From Galdieria sulphuraria (taxonomy: Eukaryota > Rhodophyta > Bangiophyceae > Galdieriales > Galdieriaceae): a stretch of 64,000 nucleotides of DNA. Position numbers and translations under genes: made by a program. Numbering within the stretch: the stretch's first letter is position 1; the number at the start of each line of letters is the position of its first letter. Positions 44,453-55,679 of the stretch are shown piece by piece. Where the stretch lies: NCBI RefSeq assembly GCF_000341285.1, contig NW_005178462.1, positions 7,890-71,889 of the forward strand, read 5' to 3'. The notes under the pieces are model-generated. The model had not been told where the DNA came from and made no database searches. It worked only from the letters and a program-made list of their open reading frames with translations.

Positions 44453-46946
44453 ATGGATGCTTCCTGGCACAGTGCCTTCCTTGGGACCACCCACCTACAA
44501 CAACTTGTAGTTGTACATAGAAAGAAATGTCTCTGTCACCGACGACGCCACAGTTTCAAAGCAACACATAGCAAATGGATACCTTTATGTATGGCTAAGA
44601 AAAAATCAACACAACAACCACAAGAAGTGGATGTTTTCGGTGCCGCTGGATTGTCTCAAGAAGAACTTTTAAAACAAGCGTTGGAAAATATTCACAAATC
44701 AAAGGAAAGCAAAAAGAACAAGTCAAGTAAGGAAGAAAAGGAAACTACAAATGAGCAGAGAAATACGATGGCTAGACAAGAAACGGAGCACCAAGTGAAG
44801 GAAGAAAAAAGGAAAAAGCAAGCAAGCAAGCAACAACAAAAAAGACTTGACAAAGAAGAAGAAGAAGAAGAGACGATACAAGACCCAGAAACAAGACAAG
44901 AATATGAAAAGTTTTTGTCCGAAGTAGGAGCCTTCACTTTAAGTGGCAGACAGAAACAAAGAGTAAAGGTTAGTTATAACCGCATTTCGAAAAACGACGT
45001 GGATGGATTTCGGCACTCTCAAGGGGTCAGTTGGATACGTCTACAAGATATCACACTGTATTTTGGAAGTGTGAAACTGTTGACTCGTGTGAATTGGGAA
45101 GTAAAATCAGGTGACCGCGTAGGTCTTGTGGGTGATAACGGCTCTGGTAAAACTACCATGTTGAAGATTTTAGCTGGTCTAATCACTCCAGACTCTGGTG
45201 AAATTATAAAATCATCACCAAGAGTTAGAACAGCCTTTTTGAAGCAAGAATTTGTCGATGAACTATGTCCAACAAGAACTTTGAAGGAAGAACTGTTGTC
45301 TGTATTTGAAGAAGAAAACAAAATGCTACAAGAATACCGACAGTTGGAAGACAAAATTGCCAATATGGGTACCGAAGGAAACAACTTGGAATATGTGGAA
45401 GAATTATTGAACCAATTGGAAAGTTATAGAACCCAGTGTGAAGATAGCGATGTCTGGAATCTAGAAAACAGAATTGAAAGACTTCTGCCTCAATTAGGGT
45501 TTCTTCCCGAAGATACATGGAAGCCTGTTTCCAGTTTCTCTGGTGGTTGGAAAGTTCGCATAGGACTGGGCAAAGTCTTACTGAAGAAACCAGATGTGCT
45601 GTTATTGGACGAACCAACCAATCACGTAAGTTGCTATGGTTGGAAATAGAATAGATACTAACCTAGTCGAACTAGTTGGATATAGAAAGCTTAGAATGGC
45701 TTGAAGAATATTTATCTTCTTGCAATATTGCCCTTGTTCTTGTGTCTCATGATCGAGAGTTTTTAGATCGAGTTGCAAACAGAATTGTGGAAGTTGAGAA
45801 TGGAGAAACACATGAGTTTGTTGGTAACTACACATCATATCTTCGACAAAAGGAAGATATGAGAACGGCATGGGAAGCAGCTTATCAACGTCAACAAAAG
45901 TTTTTGGAGGAACAGTATTCTTTTATTCGAAGGTTTCAGTCATCAGCTACGAGAGCATCACAAGTAAAGTCAAGAGAGAAATTATTACAAAATATGCAAT
46001 TGAAAGGTGAATTGGTTCCAAGACCTCCGAGACCAGGAAAACCATTAGTGCTTCGGTTCCCTTCAGCACCTCGTTCTGGAAATGATGTTGTAGAATTTAG
46101 AAACGTGACACATGGTTATGGTGATCGTGTCTTGTTTCGAAATGTCAATCTGTTGGTCGAAAGAGGAGATCGTCTGGCCATCGTTGGTCCCAATGGAAGT
46201 GGTAAAAGTACTCTGTTGAGACTCATCACTGGACAAGAGAAGCCTAACCAAGGTGAGATTATGGTAACAAGTCATAATCTTGTGACAGGTTATTTTGAAC
46301 AGAGTCAGGCGGATGTTTTACCATTGGACAAAACAGTAAGTAAACAGATTGGCGAGTGCTATAGTTGCTCTTATCTTTGTAGGTTTATGAAACAATAGAA
46401 CAGGCAGCTGGGACCAGTAAGAGCTACGAAGAAATTCGTGCATTGTTGGGACGTTTCCTATTCAAAGGAGACTCTGTATACAAGTCGGTAGCCAGTCTTA
46501 GTGGTGGAGAGAAAGCCCGTCTTGCACTGTGCAAGATTCTTGTTTCACCGGTTAATTTGCTTGTTTTAGATGAGCCATCGAATCATATTGATATTGGAGC
46601 CAAAGAAACTCTGGAGGAAGCACTTCAGTTGTATGATGGAACTCTCATTTTGGTTTCTCATGATCGTTATTTTGTTTCTCGAGTAGCAAAACAAATACTA
46701 TCTATAGAGAATGAGCAAGTAGTCTTCTACAATGGAGACTATCGTTACTACTTGGATCACAATGAAGACTTCAAAGAAAGGTTGGAAAGGCGGTTTATTC
46801 AAGGAGTGACTGAAATCAAGAGTGCTCCGGAGATGGTGACAACAGATGAAGTGCTGGGGAATGTGGAAAAGAGGAAGAAAGCTTTTGGTGGTTCGAATAT
46901 TGCAGCCGGAAAGAAAAAGTTGTATGATACAAAGCGATGGAAGTAG
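44453..46946 (+). CDS. ABC-F family ATPase, plastid type
   Basis: Three exons, 44453-45625, 45676-46335 and 46383-46946, encode 798 residues. Residues 1-50 look like a transit peptide (HRRRHSFKATHSKWIPL); residues 75-150 are a charged, Lys/Glu-rich stretch. Two ABC domains lack membrane parts: first Walker A GLVGDNGSGKTTMLK, signature FSGGWKVRIGLG, Walker B VLLLDEPTNH continuing across an intron into LDIESLEWLEEYL; second Walker A AIVGPNGSGKSTLLR, signature LSGGEKARLAL, Walker B LLVLDEPSNHIDI. The linker between them (about residues 455-500) fits the ABC-F P-site tRNA-interaction motif. These proteins act on the ribosome; the bacterial-like form and N-terminus suggest plastid translation. Confidence 0.88.
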
Positions 46947-47101
46947 TAGTATACATCATTTTTGGGTTATACTTTAACTGCAATATTCTTACGCAGCTTT
47001 CTTTTGGAAGAGGTAGTAGCATGATGATTGTTTGGGTTATTCCGTTTCTTTTTTTGCCTATATTGATTGTCATAAATTTACCTTGTGAAACCCAAAGCAA
47101 C

Positions 47102-50100
47102 TTACTGTTGTGGATAATATTGAGCTACAGTGTCTAAGATATCGTTGGCAAAATGTTCCAAAGCGAATCTTCGTGATAAACAATTGCGCAAAGTAGACAT
47201 ATCAATTGGAAAAGCTGAAGCAATTTTGTACGCTTCCGCAGATGTCAATACACAAGTTAGCGGAGTACTTTCTGTATTCGGCAGACGTTGTAACCATTTC
47301 TTCCTACAAGCCAACAAGTGTTCCACCAATTGTTCCGATACTAGACTAGAATTGCAGTCTGCGACTTGCTCACAAGATTGAATACGGTCTTCTATCATGG
47401 AAGCCTTCTTTTTAGAACGATTCTCTTCAACAGGTTTGGACCAACCATTCTTTGCTCTTGTTTTTAAACAAAAACGGCGTTGTCCATGATAAAGAGAAGT
47501 ATAATGAGAGCTTGACTTGTTCACTCGCAATGTGGCCATGACTTGACCATAAGGACCCATTTCTGTATGTACTCGAAATATTTGACAAGAAATGAGGTCT
47601 TCAATCAAACGATGACAAGTGGCTTCTTTCATTTCTTTACCTTTACCAAAACTCATTAAACTGGAGTGTCCTGCCTTCAGTCCTGAGTGCGATCCACGAT
47701 AAACCTTGATCAAGTATTGTGCACTTGGACCTTTATCATCTTCCTCTTGAATACTTTGACAGGTTTCCACTAAACCAAGCGCATGTTCCGTGAAATCCAT
47801 TTCTATCGCCGGTTCTAAAGGAGTCGTTTATAAAGATCCTAAAACAAGTTACAAACTTACCAGTATGAGTGCAATTATCACAAGGAGGATTGCAGTGAAT
47901 AGGATCAAAACTTTCATTAAAATAAGCCAATAAAAGTTGTCTCCGACATTCTACATCATTCAAACAATAAGATGCCATCTTGGCAACGCCTTGTTCATTC
48001 CTTAAAGCCTGTTCCTGATTCCCTTCAGAGTCAGATACCATACGAAGAAGTCGAAAACGATCGGCATGACTAAAATACAAAATACAATCGCTCTGCTTTC
48101 CATCTCTTCCTGCTCTANNNNNNNNNNNNNNNNNNNNNNNNNNNNNNNNNNNNNNNNNNNNNNNNNNNNNNNNNNNNNNNNNNNNNNNNNNNNNNNNNNN
48201 NNNNNNNNNNNNNNNNNNNNNNNNNNNNNNNNNNNNNNNNNNNNNNNNNNNNNNNNNNNNNNNNNNNNNNNNNNNNNNNNNNNNNNNNNNNNNNNNNNNN
48301 NNNNNNNNNNNNNNNNNNNNNNNNNNNNNNNNNNNNNNNNNNNNNNNNNNNNNNNNNNNNNNNNNNNNNNNNNNNNNNNNNNNNNNNNNNNNNNNNNNNN
48401 NNNNNNNNNNNNNNNNNNNNNNNNNNNNNNNNNNNNNNNNNNNNNNNNNNNNNNNNNNNNNNNNNNNNNNNNNNNNNNNNNNNNNNNNNNNNNNNNNNNN
48501 NNNNNNNNNNNNNNNNNNNNNNNNNNNNNNNNNNNNNNNNNNNNNNNNNNNNNNNNNNNNNNNNNNNNNNNNNNNNNNNNNNNNNNNNNNNNNNNNNNNN
48601 NNNNNNNNNNNNNNNNNNNNNNNNNNNNNNNNNNNNNNNNNNNNNNNNNNNNNNNNNNNNNNNNNNNNNNNNNNNNNNNNNNNNNNNNNNNNNNNNNATT
48701 CGTTATGATAAACATATCGAACATCTCCCTTATTGATACCCATTCCAAAAGCAACTGTTGCACATATGACATGAACTCTGCCAGACATCCAATCTTCGTG
48801 AGTCAATTGTCGTCGTTCATCACCAAGACCTGCATGATAAGGAGCTGCCAAAATATCATACTCATGGTAGAGAGTGTCGGCTAACATTTCACAATCTCTC
48901 TGACTTAAACAATAAATAATACCACATTCATGAACATATCTTTCTCGAATCTCTTCAGCAATTTCTTGAATAGAATTCTTCTTCTTCTCTCTCACACAAT
49001 ACGTTAGATTAGAACGATTGAAAGACTGCTGAAATGTAACGCTGTTAGGAATACCTAACTGTACCTTGATGTCTTCTCGGACTTCCACAGTAGCAGTTGC
49101 AGTTAGTGCCATAATAGGAATGTCAGGAAACTCTCGTTTCAACAATTTCAATTGAGTATAGTCGGGACGAAAGTCATGACCCCATTGAGACACACAATGA
49201 GCTTCATCTATAACAAATCTTGCCAATAGTTTTCTACCATATAGTTGATTCAAAAACTTGTGAAACATTTGGGACTTGCTTATGCGCTCTGGAGTTACAT
49301 ATAATAAGCGCAATCTTGGAAATGTTGCTCTCAAGTCATCAAATATGCTCTTACGAACCTGAGCTGAAGTGCTAGCTGTAAGAGCAGCAGCAAAGATTCC
49401 TTTTTCATGAAGCTGACTGACTTGATCTGTTATAAGTGAAATCAACGGAGATACAACTATAGTCACTCCTGGTCCCCACAAAGCAGGAAGTTGATAGCAG
49501 AGCGACTTGCCTCCACCAGTAGGCATAAGAACAAAGACATCTCGGTTTGAAAGAATGGCATTCATCGACTCCAATTGATTAGGGCGGAAAGAGACATTTC
49601 CAAAGTAAATGTAATTATCCTTCTTCAACTGATAAGTCCATGGAAACTCTCCAGTCCACTGAAGATTGTAGTCATTCCTAACGATTGGAATATTCCATTC
49701 CTTTTCTGGAGATTGTGAAATATCCATTACTGCATTGTTTACAGACGATGATACTCGAGAAGGATTGTGAATTAAAGTCTTTTCTGTTCTACAGCAGTTG
49801 TCCTCTGTTAGTACATTTGGTTTCTCAGGAGATAAAGGCACAGAAATGGCTTGAGTATTCCATTTCATTTTTGGACTTTCCATATGATGATGACTGAGAG
49901 CATGTTTGGCTGACCTTTCATCACATGATATTCCCTGGTCACAAAGGTTGCTTTCAGTCATTTTCGCAATAATTTCGTTCTTCTTACGGGTAACATCTTC
50001 AATTTCGTCGCGCAACTTTACGACTTCTTCCACAAGGGTAGATCTTAATAAACGAGAGTTGAGACGTTCCAATAAACTTTCAGCAGCTTCCAGTTTCCAA

Positions 50101-50835
50101 GACAACATTTGGTTGGTAAATGTTTCATATTTTTTCGAACATTCATTGTCACTTGAATTAACAACGACTTTTGAAGACTGCAGCTCTGAGGATATGTTGT
50201 CACTGTCGTGTTTCGGTTTTCCCGTTTCGGAAATACTTGAACCAGTTTCATCCTTTTGTCCATTTGTCACTTTGTTCTTTACATTTTGATAATTGTTTGA
50301 GATATCTTCAAGTGTTGAACGCGTAACACATACGTGCTTTTCGATTTCTTCAAGAGCACTTAGGTCTTCTTCCGACCATTCGGGTATATCAAGCAGGTGG
50401 AGGGTCTCCTGTGTCTGTCCTTCTAAGGCAAAGTTTCGTTTATCGAGAATAGTCACGAACACAATAATGACACTTACTATCGGGAGCTTGTTGATTTCCT
50501 TGTGCAATTCCTATGGAATCCTTATTCAATAAACAACTGTGATCCGTTGCCGAAATGGCGGGCAATATTTTGGAGGGATCCTTTGGCACTTGTCTCTTTT
50601 CAGGTGGTGGTTGACTATCGCTAGCCATATTTGTTTCTCGTAAACACAAAAGAGGCGGTGTTATATATAAAGGTTGTTTCTTGGCAACATTCTTTTGAAC
50701 GGTCTTCTTGCCACCAGTAGTAGAAGGCGTAGGATACACAATTTGAGGAAGCACTTCATAACAACCTTTCTTGAAGTTTTGTTCCAAAAAAGAGCGAACT
50801 TCTGTGTATTCTAAACCTTTGGAAAAGTTGTTCAT
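47102..50835 (-). CDS. RecQ-type DNA helicase (BLM/Sgs1-like), interrupted by assembly gap
   Basis: The gene starts at ATG 50835 with a long polar N-terminus (about 350 residues). The helicase core has FRPNQLESMNAILSNRDVFV, Walker A PTGGGKSLCYQLPA, DEAHCVSQWGHDFRPDYTQL, ALTATATVEVREDI and FNRSNLTYCVREK. Motif V reads ATVAFGMGINKGDVRYVYHN; then comes a run of Ns (48118-48697), after which motif VI resumes with RAGRDGKQSDCILYFSHADR. The zinc-binding region (CRRQLLLAYF, CNPPCDNC) and a winged-helix RQC part with LIEDLISCQIFRVHTEMGPY follow; the end carries an HRDC-like stretch. RecQ helicases unwind recombination intermediates. At least three exons. Confidence 0.88.
48118..48697. other. Assembly gap of 580 N
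   Basis: A run of undetermined bases inside the RecQ gene. In the family only some 15 residues separate the flanking conserved blocks, so the coding part missing is probably about 45-50 bp; the rest must be intron, repeat or an arbitrary gap size. Confidence 0.95.
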
Positions 50836-51060
50836 CTAAAAAAAGGAAACTTGAAGTCATCCGATGACTCGCGTCATGACTCAAATGGACAATTTCAACA
50901 CTCTTTCGTTCATCTCAACATTATTCTAATAAACTATTATTGGAAACTGCCAAACTTAACTTTTTTTTTTTAATAGAAAAACGTAAACAGAAATCATCCA
51001 ACGATGCAAAGTTGTCATCATTTGGGACATTCAAAAGGGTTTCCAAAGGTCGTTTTCATT

Positions 51061-51736
51061 ATGCACTCGACAAGTGTTCGTTTCAACGTACTTGTTACAA
51101 CTAGTTTGACTTATCTTATCGTTCTCCATGCGTTCTGTATTCTTTATAGTTGGTTGAAACGTCTGGAAGCCAATCCACAAGCCACTGTTTCCTTTGGGAG
51201 CTTGGTTTCGTTGTAAGTCTCTTTTTTGTGTTCTTTCTACAATTCTTTACTTTCTACTGTTTTAGGAAAAAGTTGCCTAACCAACTCGGTGAAAGTGCGG
51301 TGGTTACTTTTCAACTCGACGCAGGTAATGTCCTCCTCTCTCGTTCTCGTTGATCCAAATAGTTATTGTCGACAGATTTACAAAGCATGTGGAATCTAAA
51401 CGTCAAATACATTTATCTCTATTTGGTTGCTGAATACTCTTCTCCTCGCTTCCGTAGAAATCAAGCGACTGTTTGGGATCGTTATGTGGAACGAGGATCA
51501 AGTTCATTTTCAGCCTTTCCTTTCTACAATTCGTTGGGTTTACACAACTTTGTAGATACATTGAGGTAACATGAAGACACATTATTGTTTGCAATACATT
51601 CGATTGATAAGTTATTAGAAACGCAAGTATGATATTTCGTCTTGAAGCAGATATCATTCCATTCGTTGGTTTTGTGTTCCATACAACTCTTGCAGAAACT
51701 ATGGAGATCCAATTTCCTTTAGAGTATACTTTGTAA
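51061..51736 (+). CDS. SPCS3: Signal peptidase complex subunit 3
   Basis: Four exons: 51061-51212, 51266-51324, 51376-51565 and 51619-51736, totalling 172 residues. One N-terminal membrane helix (VLVTTSLTYLIVLHAFCILY) is followed by a lumenal domain: VVTFQLDADLQSMWNLNVKY, then YLYLVAEYSSPRFRRNQATV with WDRYVERG, the best-conserved part of SPC22/23. It ends in a beta strand LAETMEIQFPLEYTL. The subunit is essential for removing signal peptides at the ER. An in-frame ATG at 51004 would add 19 residues; I prefer 51061 because the family begins close to its membrane helix. It is divergent from RecQ, 225 bp apart. Confidence 0.85.
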
Positions 51737-51782
51737 GATGAAAGCAATCAAATCAATAAATTCGTTATCAAATGATTGATTG

Positions 51783-52566
51783 ATGGAGTGGAAGGATATC
51801 ATCGGCAACCTACAAAAGTTGTTCTTTCATCCGCAGTTTGAGTTGGAACTATTTATCTTTCAAAAGATGTTGTATAGAAATAAGAACCAACATCGAACAT
51901 CACTGTATTATAAACAACTTGCAAAGGTAAAAGAAGTTGTTTGGGTCTCTGCTCTATGACCACGTTTGTTGTAGTGTTATCGCGTTCTCCGACGTAGTTG
52001 GAAAAGTCAGTTGTTTGAAAACCTACGCAACTTGAGTTTTCATTCGTTGTCTCCAGCACAATTGGCGGAAGAAAGTCATCAGTTGTTGAACACTTATGAA
52101 AACAAAGTATTGCCTCTCATCTTTCGTGCAGCAAACACCCTCTTCTCCATCTTTTCTCAAACACACTTTATGGCGTGGAGCTTAACCATGCTATCCATAT
52201 TGGCAAGAATATGGGTCATTCTTCGTCGACTAGTGAATCTTCTGCGATTATTGAACACTCATTGTGCACAGGATTCTAGTGACTTGACAATTAGAAAGAA
52301 AATGAAGCACAAGCGAGGTAAGTTTTTGGTTTTCTACTTTAGAAAAAATGGAAACTGATACACTGAAAACTGTAGGTAAGCAGCTTAGACAATCATCGAA
52401 ACATTTACCAAGAAATACAAAAACCTTGTCGACTCGAGAGAACAAAACAAATACAGAAAGTATTTTATGGAACAGATTGACGTTTACTTGTAATGAAGAA
52501 CAAAAGTTCATACATCATGTACAAGACTGTGATATTGACGATATATTTTCAGTCTTGGAAGCTTAA
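51783..52566 (+). CDS. NEPRO/Rmp1-like protein, possible RNase MRP-related factor
   Basis: Three exons, 51783-51926, 51975-52317 and 52376-52566, encode 225 residues. The N-terminal helical region contains ELELFIFQKMLYRNKNQHRT then SLYYKQLAKCYRVLRRSWKS. The RNKNQHR block after a helix is the hallmark of the RNase MRP subunit Rmp1 and of the N-terminal domain of animal and plant NEPRO (nucleolus and neural progenitor protein). A second helical part has SLTMLSILARIWVILRRLVN, amphipathic to hydrophobic. The tail is polar. If right, it acts in nucleolar rRNA processing. It follows SPCS3 by 46 bp on the same strand. Confidence 0.55.
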
Positions 52567-52728
52567 GAGGTTCATTCCAATCGCAATATATACTCATCTA
52601 GTCTACATAGATCGACTGAACCAAACTATCTGAAAAAGCTGTTTTCTCTGTTGTTTGTATGAAATTCCCACAAGACGACTAGTGCACTAGAACGCTACTA
52701 TACAAACTGCATATACAGTGGAACCCCA

Positions 52729-54246
52729 TCATATATCAAGCAAATCCATCGAAAGTTCATTGTGGAGACTTTCACTACTACTTTCACGCCTTATTCGAAT
52801 ATTCCTTCCATCTAAACCATATACGGGCTCTGAAAGATGTTCCAACACTGTAAAATGATGAATGTGATCACTACAAAACAGTCCATAGACCTTGGAGCCC
52901 TGTGAGTAGAGTGTCACCGTTGGAAATACTTCGAAACTTCCATTGAAGTGATAATGATGATGCCCCAAAGATGGATCTTGTAAGACACCGTCAAGAAATA
53001 TCGAAAAGCACGCTGTGCTGCCTACTTGGTTACGCTGCAACCGTACAAAAACACCAACAATAGAATCTGCTTCGGTTTCTGTTCCATACTTGACCCACTG
53101 GGGTTTTCCATCTACAGTACGGATGAGATGACCTGTCGTATAAAAACCAACCGAATTGGGACGAGTACCACAGAGACAATTCAACGGCAGTTCCTTTGTA
53201 GAAAGACCAACACACGTTCCTTTTCCTTCGTGCTTGGCTACATAGATTTCGAAATAATAATTCATATCCGGTGCCAAAGCAAAAGTTGTTCGACAAGTTC
53301 TATATAGAGCGGCGCTTGTTTTTGTAGCACAATAATTCGAGTCGGTTAATATAATATCTGGATGAGTATCTCTTGGATTAAACCCAAAACGGGGATGACT
53401 TAGTTTCGCTCTCAGTGATATTGCAATACTAAGAGGATTGCCCGCTGCAGCTTCCACAATGTCTCTTGAACTTTTAGGAGTTCTATTTTCCCAATTGGAT
53501 GAACTGGAAGGATTGTGAGCTGAGAAATCGGAAAGCATAAGACCGCTGTCTATTTTCTGTGAAGATATTTCATCAATAGAAGAAACTCGAGAAATATTTC
53601 TATATGGGCTAGAGGGAAAGCCATCTGCTAGATTGAGCACGGTTACTTCAAAAGGCTTATCATCCACTACCCTATGCATATAGGAACGTGGTCGTTCGTT
53701 TGGAGAAGAAGGAGGTAACTCTTCATATCGCAACACAATTCCAGTCGTATTCCTTGATAACAAGGCTGTACTCACCAAGTTAGAGTAGTTTCTATCTTCA
53801 CAAGTCCATCGTGAGTTAGCTACATGGGTCCTTGTATGACAAAAGCAATATTTATCGTCGCATTCTTTAAAAGTTACGTGAATAATGTTGTTCAAAATTC
53901 CTCGCTCATCTTTTACACAAGGTTGTTCTGGTGCACATCTCCATACGTTATCGACAATAACTTTCACAATTAAGCAAATTAGAAAATACGAATAAAAACT
54001 CACTCACACTTATACTGATAGACTCCTGCAGGAAGGGACTTGGTTGCTCTCCACACCTCATCTTCGCCTTGCTGTAGGCGGGACATTGGTATCAAGTCGT
54101 TCCAGTCGTTAAAGGTGCCCGTTACAAATGCACTGGTGGCGGAGTATCTCCACTCAAACACAACTTCCGTAAGCAACTCCAAAATTATAAGTCAAGTGAA
54201 GAATAATAGCAAATAAGTGACTTACTTGTACAGAATCCATTGACAT
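52729..54246 (-). CDS. CBM48 (AMPK-type glycogen-binding) plus SPRY domain fusion protein
   Basis: Three exons: 54246-54226 (7 codons), 54176-54008 and 53960-52729, giving 473 residues. Residues 8-90 form a family-48 carbohydrate-binding module: VVFEWRYSATSAFVTGTFND, WNDLIPM, then LPAGVYQYKFIVDNVWRCAP, with the Trp and Lys positions that bind glucan in AMPK beta. Residues 95-225 are polar linker. Residues 240-450 match a SPRY/B30.2 fold: PDMNYYFEIYVAKHEGKGTC, VGLSTKELPL, NSVGFYTTGHLI, ADSIVGVFVRL and CFSIFLDGVLQD. No kinase-associating C-terminal AMPK beta domain is present. Possibly an adaptor linking floridean starch to another protein; function is inferred. Confidence 0.72.
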
Positions 54247-54639
54247 TTCTCAACAATACTCTTCTTCGGATAACTCACTAAAACGCCACCAATCATCCAA
54301 CACAACTTGATGAGAACAATCGGAAATCCAATCTTCCAAAAGTTGCAAGCAATGGAGATGACTGACCACTTATAGAGAGTAGTTAGGTGATAGATATGTG
54401 GTATAATATCAACAGAAAAGAAGAAGAATATTATCTTTGAGCTATTTCTACTATTACCAAAGAGGAAAGCTCAAAAGACCCAATGTTTCTCTATCAACTC
54501 GAGTAGGACTCTTTTATGAAAGAAATGGCTCGAGAGAATCGTTTATTCTGTTGACACAATCTGTTGGAGAGTATTGAAGATAGTTTCTATCAAGCCTCTT
54601 GGATAATCCTTTCTATTCACAACAACTTTCTCTTTTGGA
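54247..54639. other. Intergenic, upstream of CBM48-SPRY gene
   Basis: About 390 bp between the 3' end of COQ3 and the first codon of the CBM48-SPRY gene, both on the minus strand. No gene or motif recognised. Confidence 0.5.
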
Positions 54640-55580
54640 CTATCCTTCACTCTTGTCATGAACTGAACGGACTTTATCTGGTTTTCTTGCATTTTCATTG
54701 GAAGAACATTTCTTCCATACCATCATATAATTGGTTCCCAGGTTTCTAGTCAAACTTATATTTCTATCAAAGGGATCGACAGAAAAACCCACTGAACTCA
54801 GCAACTTCATATCTTTGGATAAACATGAAGTGATTTCCTCGGGTCGAACCAACTTTTGCCATTGATGAGTACCTTTAGGTATCCAGCCAAGTATATTTTC
54901 TGCCATGAATATAGCAGTTAGCCAAGAAGTAATGGTACGGTTAATGGTAGATATAATCAAAAGACCTTGTGGTCGGACTGTTTGAGCCAAAGTATGAAGA
55001 AACAGTTGAGGTTCATCCACATGTTCAATTACTTCAAGACAAGTCACACAGTCAAACTGTACTTTTTCTGAGACCTATAATATGCGTTTCCATCCATAAT
55101 AAACGAAAGCAATCCATATTCATACTTACCAGGTCAGAAAGAGAGCAAAGTCTGTATTTCACGAACATTTCTAAAAATGGATCAAGGCTGGCGTGTTTTC
55201 TAGCCACTTTGATGGAGTCTTCTGCTTCATCAATTCCTAAAACACTTGCTCCTAGTCGCCCTAGTGGCTCACAAAGTATACCACCTAAAAGAAGATCAAC
55301 CAGGACCCCAACAGAGACAAAAAAGAAAGCAACCTCCACAGCCAACGTCTAAAATAGAGATTCCTTGAAGAGGTAGTCGTCTTCGTTCCTTGGATTCGAT
55401 CGAGTACTTTTCTATGGCTGCTCGTATAACCGCTACTCTTGCTGGATTGAACCGCAAAAGGGGAGCAACAGGTCCCGTTAGACTCCACCATTCCTTTGCG
55501 TGTTGATTAAACTTGGCAACTTCAGAAAAGTGTCGATAACAACGAAGCTTTTGTAATATCTTTTTATAAATGGCTTTCAT
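54640..55580 (-). CDS. COQ3: Ubiquinone biosynthesis O-methyltransferase
   Basis: Three exons, 55580-55334, 55284-55130 and 55074-54640, encode 278 residues. The N-terminus is basic, as in mitochondrial presequences. UbiG/COQ3 features are in order: KEWWSLTGPVAPLLRFNPAR, SAM motif ISILDVGCGGGILCEPLGRL, GASVLGIDEAEDSIKVAR, then VTCLEVIEHVDEPQLFLHTL and IISTINRT. The enzyme performs both O-methylations of coenzyme Q synthesis at the inner mitochondrial membrane. Introns are 49 and 55 bp. It diverges from the gene at 55680 with 99 bp between start codons. Confidence 0.92.
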
Positions 55581-55679
55581 TTCTATCCTCTCCTCCTTCA
55601 ATGATCCATGAGCTACCAAGTCTTTTGATGTTGTTTCTGATTGTCATCGGATCTCATTCTGGTTCAAAATACTCTCAAT

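Noticed and set aside
48066-48884. Frames running through the N block on both strands
   Set aside because: They owe their length to undetermined bases; only the RecQ frame has family motifs on both sides.
50861-50882. Near-palindromic TGACTCGCGTCATGACTC between RecQ and SPCS3
   Set aside because: It looks like a bZIP or cell-cycle box, but one copy without comparison to other promoters is not enough.
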